A stretch of DNA of 64,000 nt, from assembly GCA_034435955.1 (NCBI GenBank), contig DAOTWA010000018.1:1-64000 (forward strand), in the 5' to 3' direction. The notes below the pieces were generated by a model. That model did no database searches. It was given only the letters and a program-made list of their open reading frames with translations, and was not told the DNA's origin. Below, one piece after another: positions 8,323 through 17,772 of this stretch. This stretch comes from DAOTWA01 sp034435955. Its GTDB lineage: Bacteria; Chloroflexota; Anaerolineae; Anaerolineales; Anaerolineaceae. The position numbers and the translations under genes were made by a program. Within the stretch, counting starts at the first letter, position 1; the number at the start of each line of letters is the position of its first letter.

Positions 8323-10506
8323 ATGTTTTGGTTTCTTCTCTTGCCGATTCTGGTGCTCGTGCCGTTCCTGGAGGACTTTTTATTCCTCCCAGGCGCAGCC
8401 TATACGGATTTACTCATCAGTCATTACCCTAACGCGCTGTTCCTGCGTCAATCGTTGACAACCTGGCACCAGATTCCTCTCTGGAGTGACAATATCCTGA
8501 GCGGGTATCCATTTGCTGCAGACCCGCTCTCCGGCCTCTGGTATCCCCCCGGCTGGCTGGCAGTCATCTTGCCTTTGCCCCTGGCCTTTAACCTCACCGT
8601 GGCGCTGCATCTTATTCTGGCAGGAGCAGGCGCATATCTCTTCTTGCGCTCTGAACGCCTGGTTCCATGGGCGGCTGTCCTGGGTGCGGTGACCTTCGAG
8701 GCCATGCCGAAGTTCTTTGCCCACATTGCCGCAGGACATGTCACATTAATTTACGCGGTAGCCTGGACGCCCTGGTTGCTGTGGGCTGAGCGCCGCCAAA
8801 GACTGGCCAGCAATATACCTCGCTTTCGCTTCTTTCCAGCGATCTTCCTTGCCCTGATTGCCCTGGCAGACCCTCGCTGGGTTCCCTTTACCGGCGCCTT
8901 GTGGGCAGCCTACTCGCTGGCGATGGTCGGTCTACCCGATGCGGTTCATGACAGCGATGCTCCGTCCACTTTACAGGCCAAAATATGGGTCTATTTGAAA
9001 TGGCTTGGCAGGTTTCTCGGTAATATCGCCGTTCAAGCGACCGTCGCCGCCTGCCTGGCCGCGCCCCTGCTGCTCCCGCTGATGCAGTTTACTTCGCTTT
9101 CGACCCGTGCAGGCATGAAGGTTCAGGATTTTTTCACCTTCTCATTGCCGCCAGAAAAGCTGTTCGGCCTGCTTTTTCCGAATCCCAGTGGAAATGCAGA
9201 GTGGACCATCTACCCAGGTGGGCTGACGCTGGTGGCAGGCCTGTTCGTTGTGGCCGTTCCGCGGCGGGTCGGTCTGAAATGGTTCTGGCTGGGTGTGGCG
9301 GTTCTTTCGATTTTGTATTCTCTTGGTTCCTACATGCCATTCTTAAATTTCCTGGCCTTTTTGCCCGGCCTGGACCTTCTTCGGGTGCCCTCGCGCGCAA
9401 TGTTCCTGGCGTGCTTCGCCTTTTCGGTTCTGACGGCTTACGGCGCTCAATTGCTGCTAGAAAGTCGGCCTGATCTTTCTCTCAAGAGAATCCCGGCCGC
9501 GAATCTTCTTTTGGCTGCGATAGCCACCTTGACGATCTTACTCCTTGGTGGGACGTATTACCTCGGGGGCATCCTGCCCTGGAATTACCTCCTGGGGTGC
9601 GCAGCCATCCTGGCGGCGATCGGATGGCTGATCTTGCGGCGCAATAACTGGATCCCCGGCTCAGTTTTTGCCCTAGGCGCCATCGTTTTGGTTCTGGCCA
9701 ATTTAAGCGTAGTCGACCGCCTATCCATTGACCCGCGCCCTGCCGCTCAGGTTCTTTCCCCGGCTGAAGACGCGGCCAGCTACCTGGCTTCGCAAGGGAA
9801 TCTGTTTCGCATTTATTCACCCTCTTACAGTATCCCCCAGCAGACTGCAGCACTTTTCGGTCTCCAGCTTGCGGATGGCATCGATCCGCTGCAATTGTCC
9901 AATTACACGAATTTCATGCAGCACGCCACCGGCGTTCCCATGAACACCTACAGCGTGACACTCCCGCCTTTCGCTACGGGGGATCCGGAAGCCGATAACT
10001 CCACCGATCGGCCGGACCCCCAGGCGTTGGGATTGCTCAACGTACGCTTTGTCGTCTCCGAGTTCGATCTTCCGGTCGATGGATTGGTGCTGCGCGCCCG
10101 CCTAGGCTCGACGCGCGTGTATGAGAACGAAGCTGCCCGACCGCGCGCCTGGATTGAGGGCTCTCCAGCCACCCCGACAGTTCCAGGCGCAAGCGTCGCC
10201 GTCCTGCGCTGGTCCCCGAACCAGATCGATCTTTTTGCCAGCGGAGGGGGCCGGCTGGTGCTTTCCGAGATGGCCTACCCGGGCTGGCAGGTCTGGGTGG
10301 ATGGCCATCGCGCCGAAAATTTGACCGCCTACGGCTTGCTGCGCGCAGTTGAACTGCCTCCCGGGGAGCATCGCGTCACATATCTATTCAGGCCCACCTC
10401 AGTGTATCTGGGTTTGACTCTGACGGCCATCGCAATTACCGGGATATTCTTCTATACCCTGTTCCGATCCAAAGCCGCATGGAAAAAGGCGAACGCCGCT
10501 GGGTGA
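8323..10506 (+). CDS. YfhO-like polytopic membrane protein (copy B)
   Basis: This 727-residue protein has about 12 membrane segments and a C-terminal beta-rich domain. Near the N-terminus it has HYPNALFLRQSL, IPLWSDNILSGYPFAADP and YPPGWLAVILPL, the layout of the YfhO family (a GT-C-like family; YfhO is implicated in sugar modification of teichoic acid in Firmicutes). The C-terminal domain carries LSEMAYPGWQVWVDG and ELPPGEHRVTYLFRP, as in YfhO proteins, ending in one more membrane helix. It lies three bases after the copy A gene and overlaps the copy A' gene by 28 bases. The 12133 gene is a clear paralogue. It probably acts on an envelope glycan or lipid-linked sugar. Confidence 0.78.
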   Translation: MFWFLLLPILVLVPFLEDFLFLPGAAYTDLLISHYPNALFLRQSLTTWHQIPLWSDNILSGYPFAADPLSGLWYPPGWLAVILPLPLAFNLTVALHLILAGAGAYLFLRSERLVPWAAVLGAVTFEAMPKFFAHIAAGHVTLIYAVAWTPWLLWAERRQRLASNIPRFRFFPAIFLALIALADPRWVPFTGALWAAYSLAMVGLPDAVHDSDAPSTLQAKIWVYLKWLGRFLGNIAVQATVAACLAAPLLLPLMQFTSLSTRAGMKVQDFFTFSLPPEKLFGLLFPNPSGNAEWTIYPGGLTLVAGLFVVAVPRRVGLKWFWLGVAVLSILYSLGSYMPFLNFLAFLPGLDLLRVPSRAMFLACFAFSVLTAYGAQLLLESRPDLSLKRIPAANLLLAAIATLTILLLGGTYYLGGILPWNYLLGCAAILAAIGWLILRRNNWIPGSVFALGAIVLVLANLSVVDRLSIDPRPAAQVLSPAEDAASYLASQGNLFRIYSPSYSIPQQTAALFGLQLADGIDPLQLSNYTNFMQHATGVPMNTYSVTLPPFATGDPEADNSTDRPDPQALGLLNVRFVVSEFDLPVDGLVLRARLGSTRVYENEAARPRAWIEGSPATPTVPGASVAVLRWSPNQIDLFASGGGRLVLSEMAYPGWQVWVDGHRAENLTAYGLLRAVELPPGEHRVTYLFRPTSVYLGLTLTAIAITGIFFYTLFRSKAAWKKANAAG

Positions 10507-12131
10507 TCTTATTCGCGGGCGTGGTGATGCTGTTCACCACCGTCCCTTATCTGGTAGGGTACGCCAGCCAGGGGAATGATTGGCGTTTCACCGGCTTCGT
10601 ATTTGGCGTTGAAGATGGCAATTCCTACATCGCCAAGATGCTGAGCGGCGCTGCCGGCGCCTGGCTGTTCCGTACGCCGTACACCGCCTATCCACAACGC
10701 GGCCAGCCAATGTTCTTACCTTACCTCTGGCTTGGCAAACTGGCTTCCCCGCCTGCTGAGCACGATCAGCTTGTGGCTCTCTTTCATCTTTACCGCATCG
10801 CCGCCGGGGTGCTGGTCACTCTGGCCGCCTATGAGTTTATTTCGCTTTTTTTACGCAAAGTTCGCCTGAGGCGATGGGGGCTTGTTCTGATTACTTTGGG
10901 AGGTGGCCTGGGATGGTTTTTGATCCTCATTGGGCGGTCAAATCTGACCGCATCCTTGCCGCTCGAAATGTATTCACCCGAATCGTTCGGCTTTCTGGAG
11001 TTGTACGGCTTACCCCATCTGGCGCTGGCGCGAGCGGCCATGTTTTGGGGATTAGCAACTTACCTGAAACCCTATGTTGCCAGCCAGGGTCTGGAACATG
11101 GGCTGGTGGAGCCATGGGCGCCACGTGCGATCAGGCTCGGCGTAGCTGGACTGGTCGCATTTCTGGCGCAGCCGCTCACCGCCGCTTTAATGTGGGTTGT
11201 AATCGGATTGCATCAAGCCATCTTGTTGGCCGGCAGGTTATTTCATGGTCAGTTTGGGACGATGCTGCGAAATACCCGTATCATCGGGCAGATTCGCGTC
11301 CCCGTAGTTGCCGGTCTGGTTTCTCTGCCGTTAGCAGTTTACAGCGCGGCTATGCTGGCCGGTGATCCCTTCATGAAATCGTGGGCGGCCCAAAACGTGA
11401 TCCTTTCACCCGCCCCGCTGCAATACCTTGTTGCTTATGGCTTGATTTTACCTTTGGTCGTGTGGGGAGCGGTTCGATTGCTGCGCATCGCGCCAGCGGC
11501 TGGCTGGCTTCCCGCGGCCTGGCTCATCGCAGTGCCCGCGCTGGTGTATGCGCCTATCAACATTCAGCGCCGCTTGGCAGAGGGTATTTGGGTGGTGATG
11601 GTGACCCTGGCGTTGATCCCCTGGGAATATGCGAGCGTTAGAGGAGCGCCGCGAATTCGATTTGGCGTCTTTCAGGTTGCCAGTCTGCTGGTTTTCCCCT
11701 CGACTCTGATGCTTTTGGCGGGCGGGATTTTCGTTTCGCTGGCCCCATCCCAACCGATCTTTCAGCCTGCCGAGCAGGTTTCCGCCTACGAATACCTTGC
11801 TCACCATGCACCCGTTGGCAGCGTCGTCCTGGCCTCTTTCGATACCTCCAATGCGCTGCCGGCCTGGGCTCCGGTGCGCGTCCTCATCGGGCATGGTCCG
11901 GAAAGCATGAACCTGTCCATCCTTCGCCCTCGGGTGGAGGCTTTTTACCAAAGCACCACCTCGGACTCCTCGCGCGTCAGGCTGCTGCGCGAGTTTGGCG
12001 TGGATTACGTGGTGTGGGGAGAACAAGAAGCCGCGTTGGGCAGTTGGGATCCCCAGAACGCCACATATCTGAAGTTGACCTATCGTTCAGGCGACTGTGA
12101 GGTGTTTGCCGTGGATTTGAAGGGTGGTTAA
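10479..12131 (+). CDS. polytopic membrane protein, probable GT-C-fold glycosyltransferase (copy A')
   Basis: This 550-residue multi-pass membrane protein has the same plan as the gene at 6766: a first loop with EDGNSYIAKM, a following FLPYLWLGKLA, many hydrophobic helices, and a C-terminal part with VSAYEYLAHHAPVGSVVLAS and VWGEQEAALGSWD matching the copy A tail. The ATG at 10479 lies inside the 3' end of the YfhO-like gene (28-base overlap), pointing to coupled translation. The shared motifs make it a paralogue of copy A rather than a chance neighbour. The transferred sugar and acceptor cannot be read from the sequence. Confidence 0.7.
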   Translation: MEKGERRWVILFAGVVMLFTTVPYLVGYASQGNDWRFTGFVFGVEDGNSYIAKMLSGAAGAWLFRTPYTAYPQRGQPMFLPYLWLGKLASPPAEHDQLVALFHLYRIAAGVLVTLAAYEFISLFLRKVRLRRWGLVLITLGGGLGWFLILIGRSNLTASLPLEMYSPESFGFLELYGLPHLALARAAMFWGLATYLKPYVASQGLEHGLVEPWAPRAIRLGVAGLVAFLAQPLTAALMWVVIGLHQAILLAGRLFHGQFGTMLRNTRIIGQIRVPVVAGLVSLPLAVYSAAMLAGDPFMKSWAAQNVILSPAPLQYLVAYGLILPLVVWGAVRLLRIAPAAGWLPAAWLIAVPALVYAPINIQRRLAEGIWVVMVTLALIPWEYASVRGAPRIRFGVFQVASLLVFPSTLMLLAGGIFVSLAPSQPIFQPAEQVSAYEYLAHHAPVGSVVLASFDTSNALPAWAPVRVLIGHGPESMNLSILRPRVEAFYQSTTSDSSRVRLLREFGVDYVVWGEQEAALGSWDPQNATYLKLTYRSGDCEVFAVDLKGG

Positions 12132-12132
12132 G

Positions 12133-14523
12133 ATGAGCCTGGGCAGAAAGTCCATCCTTTTAGTGCTGGGACCGGTCATCCTTACTCCCATCATCCTTTT
12201 TTCGCCGCTTCTTCTGACCGGAAAAGTCCTTTTCTGGGGCACGCCTTTTCTACAATTCACTCCCTGGCGCGACCTGGCCTGGAAAGAGATAGCAGCTGGT
12301 CAACTCCCCTTGTGGAATCCCCAAGTGGGTATGGGTGCACCGCTGGCGGCTAACTACCAGTCGGCCTTATTCTACCCGCCCAACTGGCTGCTCATTCCAC
12401 TGGCAGCCGCTTTTGGCCCAGCCGGTATCGCCTGGGGGCAAACGCTGCTTGCCGTCCTTCACATTGTCTGGGCAGGCATCGGCATGGCGCTTCTGGTGCG
12501 CAGGTTGGGCCTGGATGCCCTGGCCCAGACGGCAGCGGGTCTCTCCTTCAGTTTGTGCGGTTATCTGGTTGCCCGGGCCGGTTTCCTGAGCATGAACGCC
12601 GCCGCGGCCTGGCTGCCGTGGCTGTTGCTCGCTTCTTACTCGATCGCTCCTTTTGGTTTTGCGCATATTCCAGAGCGCCAGAAGTCCCCCGATTTTATTC
12701 GCATCCTCCCATTGGCGGTTTGCATCGGTTTGCTTTTGCTGGCGGGTCACGCTCAGACTGCCTGGTATCTGCTGATCCTTCTAGCGGTGTGGGTGATATT
12801 CTGGAGTGCGCAGGCTGGCGGTTGGAGGCGAATTGGCCCTGCATTGGCAGAATTGACTGGCGCCGCGCTGGCGGGTTCTTTGATGGCCGCCGTCCAGTTG
12901 CTGCCGACGCTGGAATATCTGCTCCAGTCTCAACGGGCCAGTGCAGTGGAATATGCTTTCGCCATGAATTATTCCTTTTGGCCGTGGAGGTTCCTCACCC
13001 TGCTCGCCCCAAATTTCTTCGGTACACCGGCTCAAGGAAATTACTGGGTGACGGCCGATAATTATTGGGAGGATGCCGTTTATGTTGGCTTGATGACGTT
13101 CGTCCTGGCGGTCGGTGTGGCTACCAGAGGTTTCTCCCGCAAGCAGGCCGCTTTGGTAGACGATCAGGCGCGTGTGCGGCGTGGTTTTACCCGCTTTCTG
13201 GCTGCCCTGGTGTTGATTGCCTTCGTGCTGGCGTTGGGAAGATATACCCCCATCTTCCCATTTCTTTATCGTCATGTGCCCACATTCGCCATGTTTCAGG
13301 CGCCGACGCGATTTTCTATCTGGGCGGAATTTGGGCTCGTCATGCTGGCGTCCATGGGTTTCGATGGCTGGCGCCGACCTTGGGGCCGGGGATTGGATTG
13401 GGTCCGCCGGGGACTGGTAGGCGCTTTGGCGGTTTCCGCCGGCGCTGGCGTCGCTTACCTGGCCCTCAGGAATATCGAGCTGACCTTTATTTGGGCTACT
13501 GCTTTGGCTGGATTGTTGGGTGCAGCTACGGCTGGGTTGGCGCTTACTGCTCCTCGGCGGGAAACAGCGCCCTTTTCTCGCTGGCATTGGGCTGTGATTG
13601 GAGTGCTGGCGGTTGATTTGCTCCTGGCGGGCTGGGGTCTGAATCCGGGCATTGAACTGCAGGCGTATCGGCGCCCGGCAGAGACAGCCAGTGAGCTGCG
13701 CCAGGAGCTGAGCGGCCGCCGTCTGTTTATTTCTGCTGCGGACGCCGATGCAATCATGTATGGTCGGTTTTTTGTGTTCAAGACCTTCGATCCCCCAAAC
13801 GGCTGGCAGGATTTACGCCAGGTATATCTGCCGAACGCAAATTCGCTCGACCAGATCGCTTCGGCCAACAATTTCGACCCTCTTTTGCCCGCGCGCTACG
13901 TGCGCTGGATGGAGGCGGTGAATAAAACCTCTTCGGCCGCCAGACAACAAATGCTCGCGTTTATGAACGTCGGTCTGGTCGAAGTGCCGTCCGCCCACGG
14001 TCGCTATGGGGTGGATTTCATTCCGGTCAGTGGAGCGGCCAGGCTGCACTGGTTTACCTGTGCGGCGAGCGCGGTAAATGAAGCCGACGCCTGGTCGCAA
14101 ACCCAGGCGTTGTTTTCTCTAGATGGGGGACTCAATTCCCGGGTTGTTTTGGAAGGAGACAACCCGGATTTACTGCCGCTGGCGGATTGCAACCTTACAA
14201 AACCAGCAGAATTTCGTATAATTAAAGAACTTGCCAACCAGATCGAGATCCAGGTGAATGCGTCGGAGCCGGGTTGGTTGGTTCTGGCAGATATCTGGTA
14301 TCCCGGATGGGAAGCTGCTGTGGACGGCAATCCGGTCGAGATTTTACGAGCGGATGCCGCCTTTCGCGCCGTCGCTGTGCCGGCCGGGGAGCACGTGGTT
14401 GTCCTGAGATACAAACCCGGTTCGTTTCTACTGGGAGCCGGACTCAGCGCGGCAACGATTGTCTTGGGAGCTGTGGCAGCGGTCTTACTGTTGGGCAAGC
14501 GTAAACTGAATCGAACAGGCTAA
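12133..14523 (+). CDS. YfhO-like polytopic membrane protein (copy B')
   Basis: This 796-residue protein is a paralogue of the 8323 gene. Its N-terminal third has LQFTPWRDLAWKEI, QLPLWNPQVGMGAPLAAN and FYPPNWLLIPL, matching the copy B motifs, followed by about 12 helices. The C-terminal beta domain has LVLADIWYPGWEAAVDG and VPAGEHVVVLRYKPG and a last membrane helix. The ATG at 12133 is preferred, with AAGGGTGG just before it, over an in-frame GTG at 12124 that overlaps the previous stop. The four genes from 6766 to 14523 form one run with overlaps or tiny gaps, so they are likely one transcript and may act as two pairs. Confidence 0.77.
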   Translation: MSLGRKSILLVLGPVILTPIILFSPLLLTGKVLFWGTPFLQFTPWRDLAWKEIAAGQLPLWNPQVGMGAPLAANYQSALFYPPNWLLIPLAAAFGPAGIAWGQTLLAVLHIVWAGIGMALLVRRLGLDALAQTAAGLSFSLCGYLVARAGFLSMNAAAAWLPWLLLASYSIAPFGFAHIPERQKSPDFIRILPLAVCIGLLLLAGHAQTAWYLLILLAVWVIFWSAQAGGWRRIGPALAELTGAALAGSLMAAVQLLPTLEYLLQSQRASAVEYAFAMNYSFWPWRFLTLLAPNFFGTPAQGNYWVTADNYWEDAVYVGLMTFVLAVGVATRGFSRKQAALVDDQARVRRGFTRFLAALVLIAFVLALGRYTPIFPFLYRHVPTFAMFQAPTRFSIWAEFGLVMLASMGFDGWRRPWGRGLDWVRRGLVGALAVSAGAGVAYLALRNIELTFIWATALAGLLGAATAGLALTAPRRETAPFSRWHWAVIGVLAVDLLLAGWGLNPGIELQAYRRPAETASELRQELSGRRLFISAADADAIMYGRFFVFKTFDPPNGWQDLRQVYLPNANSLDQIASANNFDPLLPARYVRWMEAVNKTSSAARQQMLAFMNVGLVEVPSAHGRYGVDFIPVSGAARLHWFTCAASAVNEADAWSQTQALFSLDGGLNSRVVLEGDNPDLLPLADCNLTKPAEFRIIKELANQIEIQVNASEPGWLVLADIWYPGWEAAVDGNPVEILRADAAFRAVAVPAGEHVVVLRYKPGSFLLGAGLSAATIVLGAVAAVLLLGKRKLNRTG

Positions 14524-14578
14524 TCGATGATTTAACTTTGTTTCCTTACGAGCGAGCCTGTATTCAATCGAGGAGTAT

Positions 14579-15562
14579 ATGGGTATGGATGTAAAGGTGA
14601 GTGAAGTCCAGGCTTTTGCCGAGCGTTTGATCGAGAATCTCGAGAAAGTGATTGTTGGGAAGAGGCATACGGTAGAGCTGGCGATCATAGGCCTGATGTG
14701 CCAGGGCCACTTGTTGATTGAAGATGTTCCCGGAGTGGGCAAGACGATGCTGGCGCGCAGCCTGGCGAAATCTCTGGGCTGCTCGTTTAACCGAATTCAA
14801 TTTACGCCGGACATGCTGCCAAGTGATGTAACCGGCGTTTCGATTTTTAATCAGATGACCCGCCAGTTTGAATTTCGCCCCGGCCCTCTAATGAACCAGA
14901 TTGTGCTGGCCGATGAGATCAACCGGGCCACCCCCAAAACGCAATCTGCTTTGCTGGAGGCCATGGAGGAGCGCCAGATTACCGTGGATGGCGTTACCCA
15001 TGCGTTGCCCAGTCCGTTTCTGGTCCTCGCTACCCAAAACCCAATCGAGTACGAGGGCACCTTCCCGTTGCCTGAAGCCCAGCTCGACCGTTTTCTGATG
15101 CGCGTGCGTTTGGGCTATCCGGCTAAGACCGATGAAGTGCACATCCTGGAAATCCAGCAGATCAGCCATCCGATTGAAAGCCTGGAACCGGTGGTCGAGC
15201 TCGATGAGATAAAAGCCGTCCAGGAGCAGATAAAACAGGTGTACGTTGCCCCGGCCGTCAAGAGTTACATCGTCGACCTCACCCGGATGACCCGTGAGCA
15301 CGAAGATGTGTATCTCGGTTCCAGCCCTCGCGGGAGCCTGGGGCTCTTCCGGGTAGCCCAGGCGCGGGCGGCCATGCTGGGTCGGGATTTCGTCGTGCCG
15401 GACGATGTCAAGGCGCTAGCCGTTCCTGTACTGGCTCATCGTATGGTGGTGAGCCCGGCGGCGAGACTGCGCAACCTGAGCTCTGAAAAAATCGTACAAG
15501 AAATCCTGAATCGCCTTCCGGTGCCTGGAGGGGATCTAAGCTCGGGGGATCACCATAAATGA
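14579..15562 (+). CDS. MoxR family AAA ATPase
   Basis: This 327-residue AAA+ ATPase has Walker A EDVPGVGKTMLARSLA near residue 50, the MoxR segment RIQFTPDMLPSDVTG, Walker B NQIVLADEINRATPKTQSALLEAMEE and sensor 1 LVLATQNPIEYEGTFPLPEAQLDRF. A helical lid with SPRGSLGL follows. MoxR ATPases act as chaperones or activators of partner proteins, often VWA-domain proteins coded nearby. AGGAG at 14571-14575 supports ATG 14579. The TGA overlaps the ATG of the DUF58 gene, the classic MoxR-DUF58 pair. No VWA or transglutaminase gene follows, unlike many such operons. Confidence 0.93.
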   Translation: MGMDVKVSEVQAFAERLIENLEKVIVGKRHTVELAIIGLMCQGHLLIEDVPGVGKTMLARSLAKSLGCSFNRIQFTPDMLPSDVTGVSIFNQMTRQFEFRPGPLMNQIVLADEINRATPKTQSALLEAMEERQITVDGVTHALPSPFLVLATQNPIEYEGTFPLPEAQLDRFLMRVRLGYPAKTDEVHILEIQQISHPIESLEPVVELDEIKAVQEQIKQVYVAPAVKSYIVDLTRMTREHEDVYLGSSPRGSLGLFRVAQARAAMLGRDFVVPDDVKALAVPVLAHRMVVSPAARLRNLSSEKIVQEILNRLPVPGGDLSSGDHHK

Positions 15563-16887
15563 CCGTCCTACGTACATTTTGGGTGGTCCTCGGTTTATTT
15601 GCCGTCAGCCTGTTCGGCGTCGCCGTGTATGGATCGCCCCTCTTTTACCGGTTGGTGTATGTGTGGGGGTTATTGCTCATCAGCAGCTGGCTATGGACTT
15701 ACTTCGCCCTGCGCGGGATTCAGGTGCGCCGGCAGGCGCGATCGCTTCGTCATCAGGTAGGGGAGATCTTCGAGGAGCGTTTCGAGGTCGTCAACGAAAG
15801 CCGGCTCTTTCGCGTCTGGATCGAGGTTCGGGATGAATCGCGTTTGCCGGGCGAGGGCGGCTCGCGTGTGCTGACCTGGATAGGCGCTCGACAGCAGCGC
15901 ACCTATCTGGCGAATAGCTGGCTTAATCGGCGCGGATTAATCCCTTTAGGACCGACGACCTTGCGGGCTGGAGATTTATTCGGCCTGTTTGCAGTCACGC
16001 GCAGGTTCCCGGCCACCCAGTCCTTGCTGGTCATCCCCCATCTGGTCGAACTCCAACGCTTTCCTTCACCCCCTGGCATGTTGCCGGGTGGGCGGGCGCT
16101 GCGGCGGCGCACGACGGAGGCCACACCTCATGCCGCCGGGGTGCGGGAGTACACGCCTGGCGATGCCCTTAGCCGTATTCATTGGCCCAGCACTGCTCGC
16201 CGCGATCAGCTAATGGTTAAGGAATTCGAGCAGGATCCCCAATCCGATGTGTGGATATTTATTGATGCTCAACGCTCCGTGCAGGTGTCGCTCGAAGAGG
16301 AAATAGAGATCCCGCATATTGATAAAGTCTGGTTGTGGCGTCATCGACCGCAGGTCACTTTGCCGCCCGCCACGATCGAATACGCCATCAGCGCGGCTGC
16401 CTCGATCGGCCGCTATTTTATCCAACGCGGACAGGCGTTGGGCATCGCCAGCGCTGGGCAGGTGTTCACTATCCTGCCGGCCGAGCGCGGCGAGCGGCAA
16501 TTGGCTAAAATGCTGGAGACGCTGGCTTTCTTGCAGGGTGAAGGCAGTCTGCCGCTCATCGGGTTGGTGACCGCCCAAATGGGTCATCTGCCGCGCGGCT
16601 CGACCGTCGTGTTGATCACACCCTCCACCCAGCCTGCCATCGAGCTGGCGGTCGAATTGCTGGATCAGCGCGATATGCATCCCATCGTGGTCTTAATCGA
16701 TCCGGCCTCATTTGGAGCGCGAATTTCCAGCGCGGACCTGGCGGCTAAATTGGCCGTCCGCGATGTGCCGGTCATTCAGATAACGAAAGGCGCCGATCTC
16801 AAGTCGACTTTGGAAGGCGGCGGCACGGAAATTCCGTATCTGGTGCGCTGGTGGGCCCAAAACGAAGTTGAGGAAGCAGCTCAATAA
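15559..16887 (+). CDS. DUF58 domain membrane protein, MoxR partner
   Basis: This 442-residue protein has two membrane segments at residues about 5-50, a beta-rich region, and a DUF58 domain centred on VREYTPGDALSRIHWPSTARRDQLMVKEFEQD at about 195-225, the family hallmark (R-Y-x-G-D-x-x-R-x-I-x-W). A VWA-like Rossmann region follows with WIFIDAQRS and VVLITPSTQ. DUF58 proteins are nearly always coded beside MoxR ATPases and are thought to be their clients or adaptors at the membrane. The ATG at 15559 overlaps the MoxR stop (ATGA). Its true role is not established. Confidence 0.9.
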   Translation: MTVLRTFWVVLGLFAVSLFGVAVYGSPLFYRLVYVWGLLLISSWLWTYFALRGIQVRRQARSLRHQVGEIFEERFEVVNESRLFRVWIEVRDESRLPGEGGSRVLTWIGARQQRTYLANSWLNRRGLIPLGPTTLRAGDLFGLFAVTRRFPATQSLLVIPHLVELQRFPSPPGMLPGGRALRRRTTEATPHAAGVREYTPGDALSRIHWPSTARRDQLMVKEFEQDPQSDVWIFIDAQRSVQVSLEEEIEIPHIDKVWLWRHRPQVTLPPATIEYAISAAASIGRYFIQRGQALGIASAGQVFTILPAERGERQLAKMLETLAFLQGEGSLPLIGLVTAQMGHLPRGSTVVLITPSTQPAIELAVELLDQRDMHPIVVLIDPASFGARISSADLAAKLAVRDVPVIQITKGADLKSTLEGGGTEIPYLVRWWAQNEVEEAAQ

Positions 16888-16913
16888 TCCCATTCCTGCG
16901 AGGATGAAGCTCC

Positions 16914-17645
16914 ATGACTACCCGATTGCTTTATCAACGCGATTCGTATTTGAAAAAGTTCGATGCGCAAGTGGTTTCCGTCGATCCACAGACGTGGGCC
17001 ATAACGCTTGACCAGACCGCTTTTTACCCCGGCGGCGGCGGCCAGCCGTCAGATCGAGGGACACTGTCCTGGGAAGGCAGGGATTGGCCCCTGGCCAGAG
17101 TCAGGAAAGCCGAGGGTGAGGTGCTGCACATCCTGCCCGAGGGGTCTTCGTTGCCTGAAGTCGGCGCAACCGTGCATGGGGAGGTGGATTGGGAGTACCG
17201 TTACCAATTGATGCGCACGCACACCGCGCTGCACATCCTCTGCGGCGTGGTATTCCGTGACTACGGCGCGCTGGTCACCGGGGGAGATATGGAGCCGCTG
17301 CATGGGCGTATGGACTTCGAATTCGAGAATCTGCAAAAGGAGTTGGTGCAGGTGATCGAGGCCGCCGTCAACCGTGAAGTGCAGGCTAATCGTCCAGTGC
17401 GTGTAGACATATTGCCGCGCGAGAAAGCCTTTGCCATACCGGATTTGATCCGCACCAAGATCAATTTGTTGCCGGAGGGTATTCGTGAAGTAAGGGTGGT
17501 GGAAATTATCGGCCTGGATCTGCAGGCGGATGGCGGCACTCATGTCCACAACACTGGCGAAGTGGGACCGATCCATGTGGTAGACTACAAAAGCAAAGGC
17601 AGGATCAATAAGCGCATCTACATTGAACTGGAAGCCACTCAATAA
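16914..17645 (+). CDS. alanyl-tRNA editing protein (AlaX family)
   Basis: This 243-residue protein matches freestanding AlaX editing proteins, which hydrolyse mischarged Ser-tRNA(Ala) in trans. It resembles the AlaRS editing domain: FYPGGGGQPSDRG at about 38-50, the first zinc-binding half RTHTALHIL (HxxxH) near 102, and the second half LQADGGTHVHNTGEVG near 203. In many members the residue before GGTH is Cys; here it is Asp, so zinc ligation may use only the histidines, as in some other AlaX proteins. The gene follows the DUF58 gene by 26 bases and could belong to that transcript. Confidence 0.9.
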   Translation: MTTRLLYQRDSYLKKFDAQVVSVDPQTWAITLDQTAFYPGGGGQPSDRGTLSWEGRDWPLARVRKAEGEVLHILPEGSSLPEVGATVHGEVDWEYRYQLMRTHTALHILCGVVFRDYGALVTGGDMEPLHGRMDFEFENLQKELVQVIEAAVNREVQANRPVRVDILPREKAFAIPDLIRTKINLLPEGIREVRVVEIIGLDLQADGGTHVHNTGEVGPIHVVDYKSKGRINKRIYIELEATQ

Positions 17646-17706
17646 GGGTGGATTTGCCGTGAAACCTGCATAGGGCCAGCATGATCAATCGTGCCAACGG
17701 GCACTA

Positions 17707-17715
17707 TGGTATAAT
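17707..17715 (+). promoter_or_regulatory. extended -10 promoter before mreB
   Basis: TGG immediately followed by TATAAT (17710-17715) makes an extended -10 box. No good -35 is seen at the normal distance. It gives mreB a leader of about 50 bases that includes the ribosome binding site at 17761-17767. Confidence 0.55.
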
Positions 17716-17772
17716 ACTTCGCGGGATCCATATAAAAAATACAGTGAAGCGTGATCTCTAGAGGAGAACCGG

